Shown here: positions 60,301-64,000 of the stretch, one piece after another
Layout of the letters: each line of letters opens with the position of its first letter
Numbering within the stretch: position 1 is the stretch's first letter
Assembly: GCA_947628135.1 (NCBI GenBank)
Contig: CANQYT010000007.1
Coordinates: 1 to 64,000 of the forward strand
Length of the DNA stretch: 64,000 bases
Direction of reading: 5' to 3'
From: an uncultured Clostridia bacterium
GTDB lineage: Bacteria; Bacillota; Clostridia; Christensenellales; CAG-314
Notes under the pieces: generated by a model
What the model saw: only the letters and a program-made list of their open reading frames with translations
The model's database searches: none
What the model was told of the DNA's origin: nothing
Program-made: the position numbers and the translations under genes

Positions 60301-63300
60301 AACATCACCGCCACCCGGCAAAACAACAGCAATTACGCGGTAACTTTCTACGGTGCAAACTACAACACCGAAAAGGCTGCTGCAAATGAGCGTCAAAACG
60401 ATGCGGAACTGAACCAAGAAGGTCACACGGAACAAAACTACGGCTTGTACTTCATCACGCCGCGTATGTTGAACGTTCACATCAACAACCAAGGCGGTGT
60501 GTTCGGCGGACTGACCTACACCAACCTCAACAAGTTGGAAGGAACTTCCGCCAACAACAACGGTTGGTACATCACGGGCTTTGCAAACACCGACGGTATC
60601 AGCGAACGCAATCAAACCAACAGAAATTACGTGATAGCCGGCGATTCGCTGTCAATCGACCTTGTTCTCCACAACGACACAGACAGCGAAGAACACACAG
60701 GAAAATGCGCCATCTCCGCAACTTGCGGCAACGGCAACTACAAAGTGACCTTTGTGGGCGATTGGGACGAGGATGACGAATTCTATGGAACTGCCGGTAT
60801 ATTCGAAGTTTCCAAGCGTAAAGTTACCGTTACCGTTTTGGACGTTACCAAGAGTTACGACGGCACGGAGCAATCGGTTGACAACCGCAGAAACTTCGGT
60901 TGGACGGAAAGAGTCACCAACGACCCCGACAACAACACCGTAACGTTTGTGCCTTACAGCAAAGGCTTTGCGCCCGAAATGACAGTGGAAGTGGGCGTTT
61001 CCGGCGCGAAGAACGTCAACACGTACCAAATATACGTTGTTATCACGCGCGACGGAGTAACCATCTACGACAGCAGGACAAGCAGCGTCGGCAGCGAGGG
61101 CATTATTTCCGACGATGACGGAAAAGTAACCATAACCACCAACGAGTACATCATTACGTTGGAGGGAAGTTGGAATGCCGACAACGAAGAAAACAACAAC
61201 GGTATCGGCGGTACGTACACGATCATCAAGAAAGACGTCACGTTGACTATTGAGGACTATTCTGCCATCTACGGCGAGATCACGTTGGAAGGAATCAACG
61301 CGATTCTTGAAAGGGATTCTGCTTGGCACGGTCCTGCGGACGGCATTGTCGCCGCCGACTTGGAACTTATCAAGCAAGCGATAACGCTGGAAATCAGAAA
61401 AGGCGAAAATATTGAAAGCGAAGGTCTCAGCGACGGCTACATCTTGGCAGGCACTTACTACATACACGGCTTATTCGACGGTAGCACAGGCGTGTGCGGC
61501 AACTACAACATCACGTTTACGGGCACGCTCAGTACCGCCGATACGGGTATTCTCACGGTAAGCAAACGCAGCATCGGCTTGCGTGTGCAAAACGCAGGCA
61601 CAGCCTACGGCGACGATTTGACCTCCGATTGGAACTACGTCGAGATATCGATGGTAGGAACAACAGGTTCGGCAATTCTGGCAGGAGACAAAGCAAAGTT
61701 TGACGCGGCTATCAAGTTCGAAATCCTCGATCAACAACTAAGCGGCGCGGGCAAACTCAAAGTCGGCGAGTATCCTATTTGGATGAGCGTCGATGAAACA
61801 AAAGACGTCGACGGATTTATCGCAAACAACTACGACATCACATTCAGCGGACTTTGGGGCGGTAGCGGCGCCAAAGATGGCGTTCCATACGCTCAGCGTG
61901 CGGGCATCTATACGGTAAGTCAAAAGAGAATCACCGTAACAAACATCGAGGGTACCCTTACAAGCGAGTACGGCGACCCAGTGCCCACCGGTTGGGATTA
62001 CACAACAAACGACGGCGACATTTTGGTCGGCGACAAAGTGACGGTGGTGTTCTCCACCGACGCAAGCGCAACCGCCAACGTTGGCAGGTATCTCATCACC
62101 GTTGAATTGGGCGGCGACGGCGCGGACAACGGCAACTACACGATGCCGGTGGGTCCCACCGTATACTACACAATTGTCACTCGCAAACTCACCCTCAACG
62201 TGGAGCAGGACCACACGATAATCTACGGCGACGAGGAGACTCAGCCCGCAATCACGACTACCCGCACCAATGGCGGCGACGTCAATTGGAAAGTCGGCAG
62301 TGACAACGTTGAGTTCGGCATCACTTACACAGGCGAATCGCGCAACAACGAGCATTTGCGCGTTAAGAGCGGCGGATACAACTTTACCGTGTATATTTAC
62401 GGCGTTGACGTAGCCAACTACGAAATCGACGACTACGGCAATTGCTACACCGCCAAGTACATTGTAAAGGCGCGCCCCGTAAACGTAACCATCAGCGACA
62501 CGTCGGCAATCTACGGTGAAATAGAAGCGGAACTTCGCTACACAGTGGAGCGAGCCACCGAAGCGGGAAGAGGTCTGATTTCGGGCGACAGCGCTGACGC
62601 TCTCAACATTATCCTCACCCGCAGCGGACTGAACAGCGGTCGCAACTATGTGGGATACTACGCCATCACAGGTCAATCCTCCACAACGGACTACGACGTG
62701 ACGTTTGTGGGCAATTGGGGCACGGGCGCAACCGCGGGGTCGGATAGCGACAACAACGGAAAAGCAGGTATTTACCAAATCACCAAGCGTCCCATTCGCA
62801 TTGAAATTTACAACCAGTCGGCAGTATACGGCGAAGCTGTTGTCGTTTCATCCGTCCAAGGCGTCAACTGGAAAGTGCTGGAAACTCAAAACGTGGACGG
62901 CAAACAGTACTACGCTCTCAAATCGGGCGACAATCTCGAAGTTGAATTGTATCTGTCCGACTACTCCGACAGCACCTACACGGTACGTCCTCGCGGCGAA
63001 TATCAACTTCAATACAGAGTGGGCAACGACAACTACGACGTTACGGTAGTGTCTACTCCGTTGGATGAATCGCAGCAAAAGATTTATACAGAAGACTACA
63101 AGCTCGCTCAAGCCGACGGCGACGGCAGATGGGGAGCGCGTTCGCCCATCACAATCGCTTTGAGCGAAGCCAACCACGGTTACTTCTTTGTGACGGTGCG
63201 TACCGTGTATGTAAACATCAAAAATCAAAGCGGAGTTTACGGCGACGATTACAATTTGCTGCAAACTTCCTCGGGCGACAGCCCCGCCTATACGGTATCG

Positions 63301-64000
63301 CTGGGCAGCGGCTTGACAGGCGCTACTTTTGTGGACAGGTTGAGCGTAACCTTCTCGCTGGTAACCACGGCGTACGGCGGAGAAGAGGGAAAATCGAGCG
63401 GCACGCTCTCCTATTATGGAGATTACCCCATCTTCGGCGACAAAATAAAAGCAAGCCGTGACGGCGTGCAATTGGAAGACAACGATTCCATTCTCACCAA
63501 TTACAGATTTGAGTTCACGGGTGAGTGGACGGGACTTGAAATATACCCCAGCGGAAACGCATACGCAAATCGCGTGGGCATATTCCACGTTCAAAAGCGC
63601 AAAGTCACCGTTAGCGCCAACGACATAGAAGCGGTGTACGGAACGTACAAAGATTTAAGCACAGACGGCGGCGTGTTCTCGTTGCTCAATCAAAAGGGCT
63701 ACTTCGCCAATGTGACAAACAGCGATGGCAACGCATTTGTAAACGACGATGAAAAGCTGATGGGATTTGCACTTTCCGTGACATACCTCGGCAGCGATCT
63801 CAGCACGGGTCTTGCACTGAAAGTGAGAACTTTACCCTACACAATTGTTCTTACTTCAAACCCGTCAACGACAAGTGACAATGACAAGAAGGCTGTGGAC
63901 AGTTATGACATCACGCTGGTAAACGCCGCTCTCACCGTTACCAAAGCAAACATCAACATCAACATTGCAAGCGGACAGCACAGCACTTACGGTGACGAAC
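42346..64000 (+). CDS. Giant BspA/MBG repeat surface protein (3' end beyond window)
   Basis: One open frame of more than 7,200 codons, still open at the right edge. The start is TTG 42346, with GGAGG 9 nt upstream; ATG 42361 is an in-frame alternative. Residues 10-40 are a signal peptide with a cleavage-like NAQAA. Residues about 60-800 contain BspA-type leucine-rich repeats, for example RDIGDFCFAASDLIQITLPE, QKIGAMSFEGCTRLSTI and KKIGDWAFFNPSISTYLQFP. An unassigned region follows, including an F-IGW-type repeat near residue 1140. From about residue 1400 to the edge come close to fifty Ig-like MBG repeats of 90-140 residues, each opening with a strand such as VTVTINDKSSVYDG or ITIDHIQHEYN and closing near NYTVTFEGSW and AGTYTITPR. 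Copies are well diverged. It is probably an adhesin or a long surface stalk. The anchor must lie beyond 64000. Confidence 0.88.
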   Translation, partial: MKKVSMIQLKRSLLIVFAILLLLSLALVAISQLDDNAQAAPETTPLSRYLYYSDLQYVNNVQGYIITGYQYHGDGTFGTADDPAVIPAQFNGYPILGIEAGVFGGAGTINYIKFDTLTPDGSGEAYPNEDTDERKLAYSRLPEECKPMGTAIRDIGDFCFAASDLIQITLPESVATLGEGCFANCKKLSRVKSYNAEADRTSESLQELLHLRTIGSKCFLYDYQLQQFQLPDDQRDLDGKDSFDRIDVTEFYPDGTGIWEIGDSAFHRVEVDLETVNGGEYFVIPASLGNVIEAPFEVVYNEGANRALNDADGDGTVVPVFAKGGPGTCECYPWGFSTANVTWNTNPALGYAKSGDWYYNTKRNILGPYTKNERNGAGNLIGLYSEKIPIELGTTRFTTLAPGTFSGKVRLQTVTFDDGWDSVTMEQLPTACFKGCSYLATVNNLPELIQKIGAMSFEGCTRLSTITTSGGHNDTGVNIPESCSQIGFWAFNGCNAINTVTIWGSFDDDTFKISQSAFVTATSTPNIIFKNLVGDPRNIGNLHDRPEEYSVWESKTYPFGCINPGTTITYPGGTLTPVVTFNGIWDCIILTEASGSTHGTVQLVRTHERQLMSGYGPNYSGASHGSDWLYTPNGSSAYGVTELRFPSYLTNSDTITNSAAIAKGIYDVKIIGKPNGHNKGDRTIVTSAGSDNQGLRDDDTFGKLVFPEGVEEIGYMVVTGPIDGDSTLETNGNAQKQTTGIIFPNSLKKIGDWAFFNPSISTYLQFPAGLEQVGLYAFRGCEILNEELVYFGYCKTVFGAAYVDAKAPNLTDIYYLQYRTQEPDNTFSRENGKYLRFTGKHSSSVAGAAGLKQGTVTPKVHYMDDYSPYVYEIGVADTSILPTDPENVADGYKYYLPVLEHASNKGNMAYDMPNESPVFAIPYPIYDSYGALVGYGANLRFGVRMMNQANKISSVTMLNQVGGENAPKTYAQDGVLYDGTNPVPLAGTTEEDRQAKDFYMLFWDQAPDSGTYSFQIFYENQALADAIRDNGSNNYDAGSEDQSGKRVPSRFITQFTISIDIYASVQFRHGLTQNIMGDNLPSPMKYDADGKALLKVNSREYEKDSVGGLPEVKPSGDVELVSTVKLPTPNFVHPAAEFIGWTMDSSIGGKVWVEDPGDENYISTDEQFSITRSQLDSNDQVVVYSVFRLKLNTNNEYTTNHWDYGEDPYRYFNQPTDGVSEGQFTMLRKDDNGIYHLENVVDVAAGQLGTAFNSYFNQQTHAGSWVVLSGDWSEAFDGTTMDEAAFNAWANGLYDANSSWNISSFDVLKKSVTVNTKTLRVTYGTHIYADRQSSYADYGTVEQYIYDNGIETVGGLPSGQTPQQAYTVTLSGREAGDVTPHVGQTINYDVVPSVDSVNGYQDYALSSAVSPGVYTVTARPLALDVSLFRTVPTEIGGSGEETQLSPSRVNGLETYSWTYYGSTSYENLRVTLSATQPENGGLFRADNLDDALPFYVPAFNTDSVEAGSYDVYVRLSNNSAAQINKDYTVSLINNSNASPYSSENKGYLGARVTINKLTVNPPAFSDLYFGTEITETTIKGHVGSAATIVVPTGENDLAFTSDRARNDYYAKLLLDDLYTIGAPNGGSGTYFSSSQKDGLANPEDYWFAGTYTVPLTIGGKYQDNYAWTEPDRGNVNQYTCDFTILPAELTLSTDVNRNVYYQGPYKDYSTGFSHGNDQTEPGLVAVDIYNGHGSRAALQIWGGQGGARPSDNAWSVRQFTLDGSAVANLTNAGTYTYRFELRGNGAKNFKIANTADTYNYGDGGAFQAEHGWKNVTDISAEIEFVINKAQVKVELQSDAPTDTFYYDGTDKAVKFFDNYFQLVNAVNGESWVPQKYDSDSGTHGYRVTYRIDTTSSGFGTTDAINAGYYVLIVALQGYNATNNVEFVEDGADGANYEWVNATQIIWNAAWTSEVEGLSGKSAPAGTVFAIAPAELTVSLDSVAAENMVFRNSVYDPATILSLGIAVEGHGANLLTPSDYTITINGWTANSSFDNAHTTELWHAGKYSFTITLVNDSNPQTTNNYRFVAVDGAIYTVEDSDDVAKGNEQVLEVKQAGLHVNDYFPTTKTWMYSGNARDIANLVNLVVGSPNPNGVMPSQNESDGYSWNIQYTPRNSAETKPATSLLDAGEYTLTVSLHGSAANDYFVDEPRSFTYTITPDTLRVTQPNSVVYNAEEQEAEINVLNSGGIPSGEYTSSYAPAGGNAQLGATDKPLNAGTYTLTVTFSKEQAVNYEITDGSVQEDGSYIVTRTFTITKATINVGWGDSSCGFDGTAHKKALNAADGLQITISNAIEANEGVLPTHSADGYAQDDYEFWLTCTYSGWSSDGESFIHAGTYAITAHLKDGNFQFDSSGILTQISNFVINPHDISTDETLQLTLNGGSYSGGIDGIITGNFYFNGLPVTPLTGVSVTFGERVETLTEGDDYNVAYSKNTDASDNAEIKISGRDDYQGTVTKKFTVSPRSLGTSAVDGGSFTKGDNNSDISVANLSASLVYNRQVFVFAPRYTLDRGEELGEYILIIGRGYDLSYWKVNADGTYDKVENVQDAGTYYVVAQGQGNFVGAYFTEVIVERATISIREIPSVTFNRGVQLPDIVFGNLSGGTAVPEEGEWGVYYIAQNQFQDFDMTNATETFFGVPTYADVYTVYVMLLGNAQNNFKLDGANGDVNLSGDDIKGTSVDVITHIGEDTANPDRKNLSGDDLTFGAGCLWQGTYTINRLKISLHQVTAKVVYDYAPNQGDDKGATANPGRHLNTALEIDFYNVGGVEAEVNDVPYQIYILNADGTIYAVFHYTLDMSEGNYAHLGPCSDENHGVSGDHKHMHFTYAANGTINWGWDNSDVVAVDGKTVGDCIQELRNAFTNVGSHRMVLVLDNGNYVIEGEGNAFDDSNVKQPSWYKSTEKISQSLNFEITKATLTPFLFDSTDGDKTALYGSNLQFTYDGDEHRLWVWFTNNDGNTTVLPAKETPESNKDDLTAVNYWAQFGYSGWAGTYDNSADVAANTHGYIYVGTYTVHIALKEDGNFQFVGGETETTLTYNINTLAITQRSLNLDLSRGSYTMGADAIEGYFVYVASAWTPITKVYIQVGGEKTELDSDFYSLQYINNVNQGTATVQISGTRNYSGTISLTFTISPKPLGTATQTDDDFESKNDSEISETLLTETSLNFVYNGFAQTINVAFSYNPDGFGEVIMTGADYKLDYFSKNADGGWETARSNSIVNAGTYRIVATGLDNYAGTYVVEFTVGKATVELVAPSSKTYNRNEQEADISFTNKDGNSIVPTGGYTVGYTVSDEQDLLLANGEKNARLGSNGKPYYAGNYDVTVTLGEAANNFQFADGDGSPTTVEKTTFTITQLGIYATQILSEVTYDGQPHFNGSPEGAPEQLYGESGPWSLNFAALDGTTPVAGISYNITYTWRGADDVEHTLVVKIGGYNTAVDTSMDPDTFLYDNEVTTYEEVKKLNLFRDVVWASNRIGDYRYTLSFEYLNFTIVVNNDPQPSREFTFRVNPAVVALDSFATKVYNADEQEPDIHFSLVNASAELSNETVNGELSGRYSLAYDTRSATAKLGDNSKPLDVGLYNVKVTLDNHNYAFDSDGSAERSQQFEITLLDINDVTDVVFVIPDKVYTGQPITNEITEVRVTIGDKTIVFKQGARGGNEIELTDSLFKIIGYNNNVNVGTASVTISAGGNFTNSITVLDGFDIAARNIIVRIESRTSVYGQDLVEGFGYTIVDPTEYDSYPDFEWNWKSDWSDVTNNPNHYVVYRTDSLGIDLGINGGKYSAREGGALLVGSYSISDHSAHIAGNGNYNITFVGDWGGDDEYNGEAGTYTVTPREIVLTINDLSYQYGDRKEAEIIAGEMLDKSTLLVDSYTDNRYTGAAILAADKPVLFNGITLSIVHKDNWSASAQRYLNAGSYAIIAAFDKDATQATYYVDGSAGDTYNVGDQYKITLAGTFDGDGAYGAGSGFEGTPYSAHAGTFTVTPREITITIDHIQHEYNKEEPTDDELTWTLKEGSTLAEGDDKSILGVKLEKAPGVGVGDYSVTGAYTKSGSYIVNFENGVNAVQITPRKVVVNIHDQYAVYGEDEVVDQNGWDAALATGSKYYSSGVDAIVSGDSLGLTLSKMPGYQVNDIGYAIYGSCSNSNYTVTYAGNFAGDGNYSDSDRTPFSGHAGTYYMLARKIAVEILKQSNTYGEIPRLSAAQDVAWKLYEGDFTPAYRHDLSGRINDNTIVNSDNLRLSFATDANETTKVGDDHYIEVTYDNPNYEITFFYKADAEYAQLEYDGKVTAEGALVTVKRAISITLNGITVLYGELPEGAILYHYANDGYGGHDELLISNTMGTAWSPRAVLSGGEGGAIVNGDELVLVIGIWYYDTSTKEGKPFEKGIYVADASKCYVYARLATEEDQAATSDFDDGRFAELGANANYDLMVVGNDAFPNENRDPNGIYTVTTANGREYTSGAAQVTIEKRHVTVTPNSHEVVYGTDYNVAKSWTAGGDGYYEADSADFFDLGEVQFEAEPPRSNSGNIKVGVYTLVLKPITDVELPARANYEITREKGTYTVTRKSIEYTLADAEGIYNGQRPTLTSVSSGIEGVVDGDRLHIALTVSPNLLGTWGVGKYPIVGTAISDDDKNDADNYTFVFSGNWWTVSPDERAGDFTVAGNAGIYTVKPAELTVAFMRQTAVYGSASATSGVNYDITRGVAWKLTAGELVAGENLTFTVEIVTIDSDYFAGYYLVVKRDGANIVGYDVKITFAANKNYNITFVYDETSFADRSDRGISPEGGKITLEKAFVVVPRQITVTINDKSSVYDGTDISGKSFGRSDYTFGSNAANDSGAALVRRGEQTDEPTIVLHAEGVDAGKYPITAICSSGNYTVTFEGSWSEADDNHGKAGTYTIDPKAVTVTITDSGRTFAGKHSDQYVTLSEGGWSVEGIVDADMSGGAVDKAKFDVTLSIVNEEGEWHAKTYAITGEVTGTSAANYTVTFKGSWSGAGDNFQKAGTYTISPLAVEIIPQAQSSVYDGTEPSVLKHGYGEAWLFTNETKGNLGGLFDESAKTLDGEDIDSVLALVFDKEDGISVGNYDISLVSCSNSDYVVTVAADSVDNNAYSITPRSVEVTVNAQTSVYGVTPNIAADYTVAKGGADSGLVGDDNLNISIRLAEVTDKSHSGNYKVGWYALVVTYTNSNYTVTFKGVNSNISLDELGGVYPATDDSVSADSGDATELNNLFYVSKRQIQINLIDKSVIYDGTEQKGNITNTLGVDWTAAAVLNAAGDPIVSGDRLAINISAVDGTIVNAGTYRTLAEFAEPDGDNDNANYDVKFVGSWEGEENSGTFTVAKRNITLEIVSGKMKYEYDGQEHEDILDFGASYSGEGWSLSNVVRVKTGDGSLGLAWGDELEDLQIKLLKDAGTNVSTSYSVRASASNDNYIVTFEGTSNCVEITPRQIVIHINDKGSVYGDGETVSSYEGKEADWYAMLSKESAYWTAELQDDETQRIALGRVGSDNLGVNLTKEIGANVGVYYITGVATNGNYQITWEGTWTNDKSTTDTTDGDPADNTAGTYTITVRKVQVVVYGQSGVYGGNQHLGIDAVKNTNWAVGSTDGEFKPLLDADDLGIKLTLVYTSDQLSKGAKQLSVGWYTICATYSNSNYDVTFVGNNTNLHEAPYVEGLDEQSNITSRTGDYGQEMDNMYYVFARRLTVTIKPQTSEYNGLGNEPELQTGKEWWSVTNVLNGSIPPIVDGDSLDMSVKLLWAEEYTEWKVGTYYIAAQISADDDPNYVIDATSVNGIYTITPKAISVLITDDGQTHEYDGTSAADNLNNDAETNYKLAEGFDLAEGDTLESLLVTLSTSASANAGSYQISGKAANANYDVTFVGSWEAENAAKTDGIGGTYTITPREITVVIKNHTSVYGETADSLKGESNYTIYHKDSTDGALVGDDDLDIQLSVGVNGVGQYNITATRQNNSNYAVTFYGANYNTEKAAANERQNDAELNQEGHTEQNYGLYFITPRMLNVHINNQGGVFGGLTYTNLNKLEGTSANNNGWYITGFANTDGISERNQTNRNYVIAGDSLSIDLVLHNDTDSEEHTGKCAISATCGNGNYKVTFVGDWDEDDEFYGTAGIFEVSKRKVTVTVLDVTKSYDGTEQSVDNRRNFGWTERVTNDPDNNTVTFVPYSKGFAPEMTVEVGVSGAKNVNTYQIYVVITRDGVTIYDSRTSSVGSEGIISDDDGKVTITTNEYIITLEGSWNADNEENNNGIGGTYTIIKKDVTLTIEDYSAIYGEITLEGINAILERDSAWHGPADGIVAADLELIKQAITLEIRKGENIESEGLSDGYILAGTYYIHGLFDGSTGVCGNYNITFTGTLSTADTGILTVSKRSIGLRVQNAGTAYGDDLTSDWNYVEISMVGTTGSAILAGDKAKFDAAIKFEILDQQLSGAGKLKVGEYPIWMSVDETKDVDGFIANNYDITFSGLWGGSGAKDGVPYAQRAGIYTVSQKRITVTNIEGTLTSEYGDPVPTGWDYTTNDGDILVGDKVTVVFSTDASATANVGRYLITVELGGDGADNGNYTMPVGPTVYYTIVTRKLTLNVEQDHTIIYGDEETQPAITTTRTNGGDVNWKVGSDNVEFGITYTGESRNNEHLRVKSGGYNFTVYIYGVDVANYEIDDYGNCYTAKYIVKARPVNVTISDTSAIYGEIEAELRYTVERATEAGRGLISGDSADALNIILTRSGLNSGRNYVGYYAITGQSSTTDYDVTFVGNWGTGATAGSDSDNNGKAGIYQITKRPIRIEIYNQSAVYGEAVVVSSVQGVNWKVLETQNVDGKQYYALKSGDNLEVELYLSDYSDSTYTVRPRGEYQLQYRVGNDNYDVTVVSTPLDESQQKIYTEDYKLAQADGDGRWGARSPITIALSEANHGYFFVTVRTVYVNIKNQSGVYGDDYNLLQTSSGDSPAYTVSLGSGLTGATFVDRLSVTFSLVTTAYGGEEGKSSGTLSYYGDYPIFGDKIKASRDGVQLEDNDSILTNYRFEFTGEWTGLEIYPSGNAYANRVGIFHVQKRKVTVSANDIEAVYGTYKDLSTDGGVFSLLNQKGYFANVTNSDGNAFVNDDEKLMGFALSVTYLGSDLSTGLALKVRTLPYTIVLTSNPSTTSDNDKKAVDSYDITLVNAALTVTKANININIASGQHSTYGDE

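Overview
The window looks like a chromosomal segment of a Gram-positive anaerobe of the Bacillota, most likely an uncultured gut clostridium. The evidence is consensus Shine-Dalgarno sites (AGGAGG), DegV, an anaerobic NrdG-type radical SAM activase, a split transketolase, a CotH lipoprotein, and a BspA/MBG giant surface protein. Lineage is inferred from gene content only; no 16S gene is present.

Layout. (1) 1-405 holds two copies of a 220-bp unit, each carrying the last 21 nt of a tRNA-Ser-like gene followed by a terminator hairpin. (2) 1039-7415 is a visibly AT-rich defence island: an OLD-family ATPase/TOPRIM nuclease, then a small XRE repressor divergent from a type III restriction-modification pair (mod, res), with two operator-like sites between them. 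(3) 7654-9866 has a GNAT acetyltransferase, an IS30-like remnant, and an AraC regulator divergent from two tiny genes whose products share a C-terminal motif. (4) 9973-16902 is a run of housekeeping genes: SbcD/YhaO-like nuclease, SbcC/YhaN-like ATPase, transketolase N and C subunits, glycerol kinase and a phosphoesterase. (5) 16930-20600 has a non-coding tandem repeat, degV, a membrane-anchored XRE regulator with a duplicated 3' end, and a second small XRE regulator. (6) 20664-27708 has a zinc-ribbon membrane protein, Nudix hydrolase, pyruvate kinase, psuG, nrdG-like activase, HAD phosphatase, ArsR regulator, small membrane protein and recF. (7) 27947-34067 is gyrB-gyrA-argS, with recF facing the other way. 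(8) 34293-39219 has an ECF sigma factor with a long extra domain, an amidase-like protein with two peptidoglycan-binding domains, two tiny membrane proteins and an initiator tRNA. (9) 39627-64000 has a CotH lipoprotein and then one reading frame of more than 7,200 codons that runs off the right edge.

The giant protein has a signal peptide, BspA-type leucine-rich repeats and then close to fifty YGX-type MBG Ig-like repeats, so it is probably a long surface adhesin. Its promoter is the most striking regulatory feature: perfect -35 TTGACA, -10 TATATT, and a run of ten Gs filling more than half of an 18-bp spacer. That is the arrangement of known phase-variable promoters, in which slippage of the tract changes promoter strength.

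Other themes are several genes whose ATG sits about 7 nt after a -10 box with no ribosome site (probable leaderless mRNAs), and two separate places where tRNA 3' ends or 5' halves were copied together with flanking sequence.
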